From assembly GCA_030562195.1 (NCBI GenBank), contig JAUJPP010000005.1, positions 15,859,106 to 15,923,105 of the forward strand: a stretch of DNA of 64,000 nucleotides, written 5' to 3'. Every line of letters starts with the position of its first letter. Position 1 is the first letter of the stretch. The stretch comes from Nipponacmea schrenckii. Taxonomy: Eukaryota; Mollusca; Gastropoda; Lottiidae. Below, in pieces: positions 7,713 through 16,714 of the stretch. A program made the translations under genes and the position numbers. The notes beneath the pieces are model-generated. The model was not told the origin of the DNA. It saw nothing but the letters and a program-made list of their open reading frames with translations, and searched no databases.

Positions 7713-10385
7713 AAAGGAACTCAATTGCTATTTACAATCGAAGAATATGTTGGAAAATATTGTTATATTCCAACTGACGGAGCTTGTTTTATCAAGTGTG
7801 TAAATTATGTTTTTAAACGTGATTTGACAAACGAATTTAATAAATTTATTTATTCCTATTCAAAACATAACAGAAGAGAATTATCACTCAAGCTCGAATC
7901 GGAGAATTCAATGAAAAAAATGAAACTTCGTTCCAAATTTATAACCCTAAAGATAGAACTTTATATCCTAGAAAAATAAACACTCCAACAGAATGGGTTT
8001 TGTATTTGTTCTGTTTCACATTCAATGTTTACTATTTTGTTCTCATAATTACCCGGAACAAATCGCACTGGACCGATATCCGTCTTCACCGTAATTATTA
8101 ACGGCTTTTAACTCCTGTGACACCGTCTGCATCAGTATATCAACACATGTAACATGGACAACTTTAAATTTTCTTAGGAAATCGAGACATATCACTGTCA
8201 AGTATGTTTTATACATTTATAAACTGCTATTATTCAATCTGTTTGACTACGTTAATTCGGATAAGTGATTTATTAAACGCATACGAACTGTAGGTTATCT
8301 ATGACCGACATTTGAACTGTAATTTCTACTTTTGTTTTTATTTGATTGATTTGTGTGCTAGGCCTATTTGCATAAAGCTTTAATACGTTCTTTTCATACA
8401 CATTGTAAGCATTGTTTTTTGTTTTGTTGCAGTTTACCAATCCACTGACTACTGTATTATCCTTTCTGGTGGAATATTATAATAACAATTTTCGAAACAA
8501 GTTGTGTTTGTTATATATTCATCGAGAATGCGATATTGGTCTATGGTTAAACTAGTTGGGTCCGGCTCAACATAGTATTTACACAACTGTTTGATAAAAA
8601 GAGATAACAAAAGTTTAGGAATAAAAGAAATAGAAAACAACTATGAACAAGTATGGAAATCCTGTGTTAACGAAAACATTAAACTTTTTTCAGAATTTAA
8701 TCCAGCTTCCATGTCACAAAACTCCGAACCTGAAACTCTTTATTCTTGGGATTCTGAGACGTATACAGAAAAAGAAACTGGTAAAACAATACCATAAGCA
8801 TGCTCTTTAGTCAATTTGGAAAAGCTACGAAAAATATTAGAACGAATAAATTATCGTTTTCCAGATCTAAAACCCACAGATAATGTTCCTGAAGAATTTT
8901 ATGAAAAAATAATGAATATAGTTCATATATTTGTAGGTACAGATTGTATAGATCAAATGTTAAAATATTTAGGAAATGTTGATCAAAAACAATTAACTTT
9001 AGTTTCTCATAAAGGTAGTGGTTTTGATAATTGGATTATTATTAAAAATATGTCAAAAATAACTCACTGTCCTCTCAAAACCACAAGAGGCATACTTCGT
9101 TTACCAATATCTAATATATATACAGAAAAGTCTGATTCTGATATAATTGAGTTATTCAAAAAATACCAAGAGTCTACTAAAGATTTTAACGAAGAGTTAA
9201 AGAAAATCTCTTGTTCTAAATTAATGGCAATTGACGCTAACGGTTTATATGCCTCTGCTATGTGTGATGGTGAATACCCAAAAGCTGAATCAATTTAGAC
9301 CAAGGTGTGCTATTTTATCTGTTTGGTTTGAGTATCCAAAAATATGTTTTTTCAACCAATACCAGCCATAGACAAAATAACTTACACTATTATAGAGGAT
9401 TATAAACCTCAAACAAAATCTGGTGATAAGATACGATTTAGAAATGGTTTTTGTAATGACGTTCTCACTTCTGTTGACATACAGGAAATTGTTCGAGCTG
9501 GTGGAAACATTATCAAAATATTAGATGGGATAGTGTATGAAGAAAAGTTCAAAACACCGCCTTTTAAAGACTATGTTTTAACTTGAAAGGAAGAAAGAAA
9601 CAAATATAAACAACAGGGAAATTTAGTTGGCAGTGATTGTATGAAATTATTGGGTAATTCTTTATACGGAAAAACTGTTCAGAAAGATATAAATACAGAA
9701 TAAAATTTCATTTATGGTCTGAAGAAACTCTTAAAGCAAATTTTGATTCAAATATAAAAAGTTATGAAAAAGTAAATGAACAACAATATATAGTGGAAAA
9801 AGAAAAGGAACAACCTGAAATTATCAAACCAACAAAAACAACAAGATTAACTCCGAGTCATTTGGGTTCATTCATCTTATCACATAGCAAACGAATAATG
9901 AATAATTTTATTCACGTTATTGATGGTTTTAGAAAACCAGAAATATATTATACTGATACCGATAGTTTATAATATCAGATAGGAATTGGGATATTTTAGA
10001 AAAAGCTGGATTAACTTCTGAAACGGAATATGGAAAAGGAAAGAATGATTATGGAGATGGCGGTATAATATTTGGTTTATATTTAGCTCCAAAAGTAAAA
10101 TACAATATCATTCTAACATCTAACGGAGAATTAGTGGAAAAGAAAACATTTAAAGGATATACAAAATCAAAGTTGAGTGTGGAAGATTATCTTAAATTAG
10201 CCAATGGAAAAGATATTGAAAATGAATTGAAACATAATTTGAATTTGATTAAAAGAAAACAACCAAACAGAAATGGAATTATGTATCCTTATAATAATAA
10301 AGATGAAGTTAATATGGTTGAAAATTACGAATTCGATGATTACGATTACATAATTTTAGATGAAGATGAGGAAACGTGTAATTGA
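7709..10385 (+). pseudogene. pDNAP: Polinton protein-primed DNA polymerase B, fragmented
   Basis: Family B polymerase motifs appear in order but across several frames. They are: N-terminal YCYIPTDGACFIKC (from 7758), typical of Polinton polymerases; exonuclease I YSWDSETY; exonuclease II-like SHKGSGFDNWI; motif A AIDANGLYASAM; motif B KLLGNSLYGKT; and motif C YYTDTDSL, the catalytic DTD. Breaks include a frameshift near 7862, a ~585-bp foreign insert (about 8005-8590), TAA at 8795 inside the exo I region, TAG at 9296, TGA at 9584 and a frameshift near 9700. The frame ends with a poly-acidic tail at 10385. The enzyme would replicate the element using a terminal protein primer; this copy cannot. 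ATG 7709 is likely the original start, with a shift soon after. Confidence 0.88.
8005..8590 (-). other. foreign insert within the polymerase gene, minus-strand exon-like frames
   Basis: Polymerase coding sequence stops near 8005 and resumes at about 8591. The inserted ~585 bp reads best on the minus strand. There is a 55-codon frame at 8049-8216 (MYKTYLTVICLDFLRK...), an overlapping open frame nearer 8000, and KYYVEPDPTSLTIDQYRI in a frame at 8449-8640. The last is followed on that strand by a GTAAAC that could be a splice donor. I recognise no family. It may be captured host gene sequence or another transposon fragment. No terminal repeats or target duplication were evident. Confidence 0.4.
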
Positions 10386-10411
10386 ATACATATTTCTTCC
10401 TTACCAAAATC

Positions 10412-11074
10412 TTAATATCTTCCATATCCATCTTGTATATCTAAATTGATATCTTTAATACCTGTGGTATTTATTGGAAGATATGTTGTTTGAAACGGTT
10501 TTTCTATTATTCTATAACCGATTGGAACTGTAAACGTTGGAATACTGAAAATGATTTGTTGTTTGCTTTTATTGAAAAATCCACCATAAACCAAATTACA
10601 ATGAATATTGATAATATCGATGTCGTTTTCAATATTTGCTTAATAAGGAGCAAGTGTAGATTTGGTATACAATTTCTTATCAAAACCTAATAATTCATTT
10701 ATTGAGTTTTCTACATTGAAATCTACTTGATGTTTGTCTTTTAGATTTAGTTTTATTTTGTTCAGATTTAAATTACCTTCGAATTCAATATTTGGTCTAT
10801 CCTTATGACTTCCAACAAATTGAGATATAAATTCGTTAATGGAAACATATTCATAACTTCCTGGTAATAATGTTTATAATTTAAATGTTCTTCCATTGTC
10901 TTTAGAAATTTTCAATTTGTTATTCTGTTCACTAACATTTCTTATTGAATTGTAAACTGAAAAATATTTTAGTCCTAACTTATAGTTTTTATTTGGATCG
11001 AGTTCACATTCATAATCTAGGGTTAATCTTATTTTCGAGGACTTAGATGTTATTATGAAAAATTCTTCATCCAT
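10412..11074 (-). pseudogene. Polinton penton-like/minor capsid candidate
   Basis: Read on the minus strand from ATG 11074 (MDEEFFIITSKSSKIRL), with a stop at 10874 after 66 codons. Similar sequence continues as SYEYVSINEFISQFVG and KLNLKDKHQVDFNV, and ends with IDDIN-like ITGIKDINLDI at 10412 after more interruptions. The beta-rich pattern, with NSINELLGF and a late IPTFTVPIGYRII segment, resembles the conserved minor capsid (penton) proteins in bivalve-type Polintons. That is family recall rather than a diagnostic motif. It is convergent with the polymerase and upstream of the morphogenesis genes. This gene lies outside the inverted arms and so is single copy. Confidence 0.4.
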
Positions 11075-11118
11075 TTTTTATAACACGTATATAATCGTCT
11101 TTTTCTATAATTCTATAA

Positions 11119-11590
11119 TCATCTTTTTAAAATAGCGTGGATTTCATTTGAATCAGATTGATATCCATGTTTCATTGCTTCAATAATTACATTAAGTCTG
11201 TTAAGTAATTGTTGGGGATCATCTGATAAAAAAGTTATTCCTTCTCCAGATATCAAATTATTGAATTCGTCTTTTTCTTCTATGATTGGATTATTTTCAA
11301 CATATTCATCTGGTTCATCAACTTCATTCATGGCTCTGATATGTAGCTCTACTTCTTTCAATCTATTTGTAGAGCTCCTGTTTTTTTTAATAGCGTGAAG
11401 AAGTTTTAAATATTCTATCAAATCATTGTATTCCCCAATGGCAATGTCTCCTCCGTTAATCAAATCAATTAATCCTTGTGTTAATTTATATCTAAAGGGT
11501 TTTGTATCGATCTTTAATTTTAGATTTGATTTTATCTTTAGTTTTAATGTATTCTTTATTTCTCTTTAATATTTTATTCCAATCAGTCAT
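11119..11590 (-). pseudogene. Polinton ORF of unknown function, left copy
   Basis: Minus-strand frame starting at ATG 11590 with MTDWNKILKRNKEYIK, a strongly basic helix. A frameshift near 11500 is followed by INGGDIAIGEYNDLIEYLK and a Glu-rich stretch, ending in IHAILKR at 11119. It is helix-rich and charged, about 150 residues, with no domain I know. It starts 4 bp after the ATPase stop, so it is the next gene of the morphogenesis operon-like string. The right-arm copy (16315-16714) lacks the last ~25 codons because the arm ends there. Confidence 0.45.
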
Positions 11591-11593
11591 TTT

Positions 11594-12314
11594 TTAATTA
11601 CAAATATTTGTCATAACTTTTTGTCCAGCTGGTTTTCTTGTATTTACAAAGATCTATCCATGATCGTCAGGATTGTTCCATTGTCTTCTACAAAGTTTTT
11701 TAAATTCGTCTTTCTCCATACCATGAATTATTGATTGGAGTATTTGAGATAGATCTTTATCGTTTAATTCAAACAAAATAAAACAATTAGCATTCTTTCT
11801 AATAAACATTCCGTCCATTCCATAAAATGATTGAGATTGGTATATACAATGACAATTGTGATGTCTTCCTTTAGTAAAGAATTCTTGTGGAACTGTTTGG
11901 TCACAGTCATCGAAAATGATCAGGTTTTTCCTTTTCTTGTCGATATTAGACAAATTTAAATCGTTCACATTCTTGGTTTGTACAACTTGAATATCAGTTG
12001 GTGTTAGTGATGGGTTATTTTCTTTTATACAATAATTTATAAATTCTTCAGTAGTTTTGTTATTTTGAAGATCTTCATCCTGTTCATAAATTCGAAATAT
12101 TTGCTGTATGTCTTCTTTTTGTAAATATTCTAAGGCTTTCAGAAATTGATAATTGAGTTGATGTATAAATGTAAAGGGAATTAAAATCTAGTAATTTGGG
12201 TGTTGTTAACATCTTAAATAATAGGTGAGTTTTTCCTGATCCTGATTGACCAACAATACACATTAACATTGGATTTTGTGGAAACCTATCTGAAAGTTTA
12301 AATTTGGCAGCCAT
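11594..12314 (-). pseudogene. Polinton DNA-packaging ATPase (FtsK/HerA, A32-like), left copy
   Basis: ATG 12314 begins MAAKFKLSDRFPQNP, followed by Walker A GQSGSGKTHLLFKML (residues ~22-36). After a frameshift near 12120 the chain continues as TDIQVVQTKNVNDL, then Walker B NLIIFDDCDQ, and a C-terminal part with HHNCHCIYQSQSFYG. An in-frame TAG after NPDDHG (about 11657) precedes the last ~21 residues, which end at TAA 11594. The family pumps DNA into capsids. It lies between the small hydrophobic protein and the unknown ORF, as in other Polintons. The breaks recur in the right copy. Confidence 0.88.
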
Positions 12315-12319
12315 TTTTT

Positions 12320-12885
12320 TTAATAAGGATTTAATACAATACTTTCACCTTTATATTTTGAAAGAAATAAACCATCAGCACTGCGAATGTGTTTAAGTAT
12401 TAATCCCTCTCCTTCTTTTTGAATCTCACTTTCACCCGTATCGATTTGATCAATTAACTTAGACAAACCTTCTTTTACTTTTTTCTTGGTTGCGTGATTG
12501 AATTGTTTAACACTTGCTAAGATATCCTTGATTCCCGAACCCCTGGCTAATTTTCCATTTCTAAATTATGTCTACGTTTTTCTCTGGCTTCAGCTTCTTC
12601 TGCTTTTTTCTTATTTACCGCTGAAGCTATACCACTTGCACCACCGACAACAGCACCTGCAGCTGCTAATCCTCCGAAAATTAATGGGAGAAGTAATAGA
12701 AACCCACCTTCTTTAGCTTGCTTGTCTATTTCATTATAATTAATATTGTCCAGTATTTTATGATTTTTTAGTTTGTTAATCACCGATTGTGAAATATGTA
12801 TCTTTATACCATTATAAGTAATTGTTTTCGGTTTTCCATTTTCGAATGATTCTAATATTTTAGCGACTAAAACTTCTGGATTCAT
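12320..12885 (-). pseudogene. Polinton small hydrophobic structural protein (pVI/pX-like), left copy
   Basis: Minus-strand frame from ATG 12885, MNPEVLVAKILESFE. After a polar N-terminus comes a Gly/Ala/Leu-rich segment, GGFLLLLPLIFGGLAAAG (residues ~62-85), then a charged helix rich in K, E, A and R. The frame stops at 12547. A shift of frame carries on RGSGIKDILASVKQ to a conserved-looking end, GESIVLNPY, at 12320. Comparable proteins in adintovirus-type elements have been likened to membrane-active adenovirus core/cement proteins. That role is inferred only from layout and the amphipathic segment. It sits between capsid and ATPase genes, 5 bp from the ATPase ATG. Confidence 0.5.
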
Positions 12886-12901
12886 TTTTTAAGTTAGAAA
12901 T

Positions 12902-13748
12902 TTATTCAATCCTATTCATCTTTCTATCCATTATATTTATGATATGACGAGATTCCTCTTACAAGAGACAATACCCTACCATATCTCCTGCTGTTTTTTC
13001 AATGTATACAGACAACTGTACGCCTGTTTTGAACAAATCTTCTTTATGAGCAGAGAGATCAAAACAAAATATAGGATAATTTAAAATAAAATCGAAATAA
13101 TTCGCTCATGAGCTTATAGTTTCTATACAACTCATTAAAATCCTTTATATCAGAATTAATTTTTAAAGGTTGATTTGGATAATTTTCATTGTTTAATCTT
13201 ACTTGAACCTTTTTTATTTTAGGATCTCCAAAGTTGTCACCAGTTACTTTAAAAAGGTTGTTGTTGTTCGTTTGGGAATCTGGAAGATTTATGAAACCAA
13301 GTATTAAATATCTCGCTGGTTTTGTGGTATTTGTCACTTGCCATGTGAAATTCTCCCCTGTGATTGCTATCGATCCAATCGTATTTCTTCTTAAAAATGC
13401 TATTTCAATATCTTTTTTCAAACTACTAAGACGTCTTGTTTCTACTTCGAGTTTGGGGTTATTACTGGCACGTATAATTGGATATCGGTTATTTCTAATT
13501 TAGCATTTGAATTGTTTTCTCCAAAAAATAATCTATCGTTATTTATAAATCTTTGAAGATGGATTTTGAAGGGTAAACCAATGTAAACTTTCCTGTGCTC
13601 GAGTAATCCAAACAACGGGTAGAGACTCCAGTTTATGTACGAACCCCAGCTATTTCTATCAATAGGTTTATTGTAAAATACAACCCTCTGTTTATAACCT
13701 TCATTATTTTGAAATTTGGTGATATTGATCAAGTTGTTAACACTAGTT
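12902..13748 (-). pseudogene. Polinton major capsid protein, left copy, 5'-truncated
   Basis: Minus-strand copy lacking the N-terminal part, because the inverted arm ends at 13748. Recognisable segments are YKQRVVFYNKPIDRNSWG, SLYPLFGLLEHRKVYIG, VPVITPN, and the later IGSIAITGENFTWQVT and YLILGFINLPDSQTN. The C-terminus (FDLSAHKEDLFKTGVQLSVY) lies beyond a frameshift near 13065. A stop at 13442 and another frame change at 13421 split the gene. These segments fit the double jelly-roll major capsid protein of Polintons. Sequence differs from the right copy at only a few residues. Confidence 0.8.
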
Positions 13749-14166
13749 AAAAAAAAGAAAGACTACATCATTATATCTCCAACTGTTGGGTTCAAATCTC
13801 AGATTAATGACGGAGGTAGAGTCAGATTTGAAATCAATTCGTTGTCCAATTGGTTACTTCTTTCCGATGCTTACTTCCGCTGTGATTTCAAAATTAAAGA
13901 TGGAGCCAATCAAAACCGTTTCCCCCAGCAGAAGGTAACATTAGAAAAAAATTCTTCCCCTCTTTATTCAGCGAAATGGTTTGAGAAGCCGATTTAAATA
14001 TAATTGAAACAATCAAACACCCAGGTGAGTTTGACACAATGCTTAAAACTCTTTTGTATCCAAAAAATTATACAACGGCATCGGGTTGGATGCCAGACAC
14101 GGGAGATGGGGAAATACAATCTCAACAAGAAAATGTAGCAGCAGACGCCAACCTGGCGTCAGTTAG
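13749..14166. repeat. centre (loop) of the Polinton inverted duplication
   Basis: 418 bp of unique sequence between the arms. It encodes, on the plus strand, the N-terminal region of the right-hand capsid gene and has no counterpart in the left arm. An A-rich run (aaaaaaaagaaag) sits at the left junction, so the break occurred inside the left capsid gene next to it. Confidence 0.9.
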
Positions 14167-15013
14167 AACTAGTGTTAACAACTTGATCAATATCACCAAA
14201 TTTCAAAATAATGAAGGTTATAAACAGAGGGTTGTATTTTACAATAAACCTATTGATAGAAATAGCTGGGGTTCGTACATAAACTGGAGTCTCTACCCGT
14301 TGTTTGGATTACTCGAGCACAGGAAAGTTTACATTGGTCTACCCTTCAAAATCCATCTTCAAAGATTTATAAATAACGATAGATTATTTTTTGGAGAAAA
14401 CAATTCAAATGCTAAATTAGAAATAACCGATATCCAATTACACGTGCCAGTAATAACCCCAAACTCGAAGTAGAAACAAGACGTCTTAGTAGTTTGAAAA
14501 AAGATATTGAAATAGCATTTTTAAGAAGAAATACGATTGGATCGATAGCAATCACAGGGGAGAATTTCACATGGCAAGTGACAAATACCACAAAACCAGC
14601 GAGATATTTAATACTTGGTTTCATAAATCTTCCAGATTCACAAACGAACAACAACAACCTTTTTAAAGTAACTGGTGACAACTTTGGAGATCCTAAAATA
14701 AAAAAGGTTCAAGTAAGATTAAACAATGAAAATTATCCAAATCAAACTTTGAAAATTAATTCTGATATAAAGGATTTTAATGAGTTGTATAGAAACTATA
14801 AGCTCATGAGCGAATTATTTCGATTTTATTTTAAATTATCCTATATTTTGTTTTGATCTCTCTGCTCATAAAGAAGATTTGTTCAAAACAGGCGTACAGT
14901 TGTCTGTATACATTGAAAAAACAGCAGGAGATATGGTAGGGTATTGTCTCTTGTAAGAGGAATCTCGTCATATCATAAATATAATGGATAGAAAGATGAA
15001 TAGGATTGAATAA
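13749..15013 (+). pseudogene. Polinton major capsid protein, right copy
   Basis: The fuller of the two capsid copies. It starts at the junction with KKDYIIISPTVGFKSQIN and RVRFEINSLSNWLLLSDAYF, the N-terminal jelly-roll region. After a frameshift near 13950 come FDTMLKTLLYPKN and TTASGWMPDTGDGEIQ. The shared middle segment follows (SWGSYINWSLYPLFGLL), with a stop at 14473, then GSIAITGENFTWQV and a frameshift near 14840. The final part, IFCFDLSAHKEDLF to TAGDMVGYCLL, reaches about 14960, with one more TAA before 15013. The family forms the icosahedral shell. Start codon and extreme N-terminus are missing at the junction. Confidence 0.82.
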
Positions 15014-15029
15014 ATTTCTAACTTAAAAA

Positions 15030-15595
15030 ATGAATCCAGAAGTTTTAGTCGCTAAAATATTAGAATCATTCGAAAATGGAAAACCGAAAACAATTACTTA
15101 TAATGGTATAAAGATACATATTTCACAATCGGTGATTAACAAACTAAAAAATCATAAAATACTGGACAATATTAATTATAATGAAATAGACAAGCAAGCT
15201 AAAGAAGGTGGGTTTCTATTACTTCTCCCATTAATTTTCGGAGGATTAGCAGCTGCAGGTGCTGTTGTCGGTGGTGCAAGTGGTATAGCTTCAGCGGTAA
15301 ATAAGAAAAAAGCAGAAGAAGCTGAAGCCAGAGAAAAACGTAGACATAATTTAGAAATGGAAAATTAGCCAGGGGTTCGGGAATCAAGGATATCTTAGCA
15401 AGTGTTAAACAATTCAATCACGCAACCAAGAAAAAAGTAAAAGAAGGTTTGTCTAAGTTAATTGATCAAATCGATACGGGTGAAAGTGAGATTCAAAAAG
15501 AAGGAGAGGGATTAATACTTAAACACATTCGCAGTGCTGATGGTTTATTTCTTTCAAAATATAAAGGTGAAAGTATTGTATTAAATCCTTATTAA
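15030..15595 (+). pseudogene. Polinton small hydrophobic structural protein, right copy
   Basis: Mirror copy of 12320-12885 with the same N-terminus, the same hydrophobic LLLLPLIFGGLAAAG segment and the same frame break at 15366, after HNLEMEN. The second half reads RGSGIKDILASV in another frame and ends at TAA 15593-15595, 5 bp before the ATPase ATG. Because the break is identical in both copies, either it predates the duplication or it is a tolerated/programmed shift. Nothing in the local sequence (ggaaaattagcc) looks like a classic slippery site. Confidence 0.5.
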
Positions 15596-15600
15596 AAAAA

Positions 15601-16311
15601 ATGGCTGCCAAATTTAAACTTTCAGATAGGTTTCCACAAAATCCAATGTTAATGTGTATTGTTGGTCAATCAGGATCAGGAAAAACTCACCTATTATTTA
15701 AGATGTTAACAACACCCAAATTACTAGATTTTAATTCCCTTTACATTTATACATCAACTCAATTATCAATTTCTGAAAGCCTTAGAATATTTACAAAAAG
15801 AAGACATACAGCAAATATTTCGAATTTATGAACAGGATGAAGATCTTCAAAATAACAAAACTACTGAAGAATTTATAAATTATTGTATAAAAGAAAATAA
15901 CCCATCACTGATATTCAAGTTGTACAAACCAAGAATGTGAACGATTTAGATTTGTCTAATATCGACAAGAAAAGGAAAAACCTGATCATTTTCGATGACT
16001 GTGACCAAACAGTTCCACAAGAATTCTTTACTAAAGGAAGACATCACAATTGTCATTGTATATACCAATCTCAATCATTTTATGGAATGGACGGAATGTT
16101 TATTAGAAAGAATGCTAATTGTTTTATTTTGTTTGAATTAAACGATAAAGATCTATCTCAAATACTCCAATCAATAATTCATAGTATGGAGAAAGACGAA
16201 TTTAAAAAACTTTGTAGAAGACAATGGAACAATCCTGACGATCATGGATAGATCTTTGTAAATACAAGAAAACCAGCTGGACAAAAAGTTATGACAAATA
16301 TTTGTAATTAA
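15601..16311 (+). pseudogene. Polinton packaging ATPase, right copy
   Basis: Mirror copy of 11594-12314. Walker A GQSGSGKTHLL lies near 15664, Walker B NLIIFDDCDQ near 15977, and the end HHNCHCIYQSQSFYG follows. It has the same frameshift after STQLSISESL and the same TAG after NPDDHG. Asn to Asp (NDLNLSN to NDLDLSN) and Gly to Ser (IIHGM to IIHSM) distinguish it from the left copy. Confidence 0.88.
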
Positions 16312-16314
16312 AAA

Positions 16315-16714
16315 ATGACTGATTGGAATAAAATATTAAAGAGAAATAAAGAATACATTAAAACTAAAGATAAAATCAAATCTAAAATTAAAGATCGATA
16401 CAAAACCCTTTAGATATAAATTAACACAAGGATTAATTGATTTGATTAACGGAGGAGACATTGCCATTGGGGAATACAATGATTTGATAGAATATTTAAA
16501 ACTTCTTCACGCTATTAAAAAAAACAGGAGCTCTACAAATAGATTGAAAGAAGTAGAGCTACATATCAGAGCCATGAATGAAGTTGATGAACCAGATGAA
16601 TATGTTGAAAATAATCCAATCATAGAAGAAAAAGACGAATTCAATAATTTGATATCTGGAGAAGGAATAACTTTTTTATCAGATGATCCCCAACAATTAC
16701 TTAACAGACTTAAT
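16315..16714 (+). pseudogene. Polinton ORF of unknown function, right copy, 3'-truncated
   Basis: Mirror copy of 11119-11590 with the same basic N-terminal helix and frameshift. It is cut at residue ~91 of its second open part (LSDDPQQLLNRLN), where the arm ends. From there the same frame stays open into the PIN-like remnant, giving a 629-codon composite frame at 16442-18331. Confidence 0.6.

Larger units (their letters stand above)
11191..13748 (-). repeat. Polinton inverted duplication, left arm
   Basis: 2558 bp matching 14167-16714 in reverse complement. The arm ends are sharp: ..acagacttaat on the outer side (11191 / 16714) and aactagtgttaacaactt on the inner side (13748 / 14167). Differences are few, including Tyr to His and Pro to Thr changes in the capsid protein, Asn to Asp and Gly to Ser in the ATPase, and small indels. 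The arms share their frameshifts and stops. Confidence 0.95.
5123..16714. mobile_element. decayed Polinton/Maverick with inverted internal duplication
   Basis: The gene set is diagnostic of a Polinton (adintovirus-like element): PLA2 domain, DDE integrase, adenain-like protease, protein-primed DNA polymerase B, packaging ATPase and major capsid protein. The left end starts with a GC-rich cgcttcgctccgctccgctcc stretch unlike the AT-rich body, probably part of the terminal inverted repeat. No right terminus is present. Instead, 11191-13748 reappears inverted at 14167-16714, and the element breaks off inside a gene. Every gene but the integrase carries stops, frameshifts or an assembly gap, so the element cannot act on its own. 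Confidence 0.92.
14167..16714 (+). repeat. Polinton inverted duplication, right arm
   Basis: 2548 bp, reverse complement of 11191-13748 with only scattered substitutions and small indels. It ends abruptly after acagacttaat, where unrelated coding sequence begins at 16715. Confidence 0.95.

Noticed and set aside
13234..13503. Frames antisense to the capsid genes (also 14412-14681, 12498-12716, 15199-15417)
   Set aside because: Mirror-strand shadows of the capsid and hydrophobic protein genes; no independent motif.
15360..15375. Programmed frameshift in the small hydrophobic protein
   Set aside because: The identical break in both arms is explained by decay before duplication, and no slippery heptamer or downstream pseudoknot is evident.
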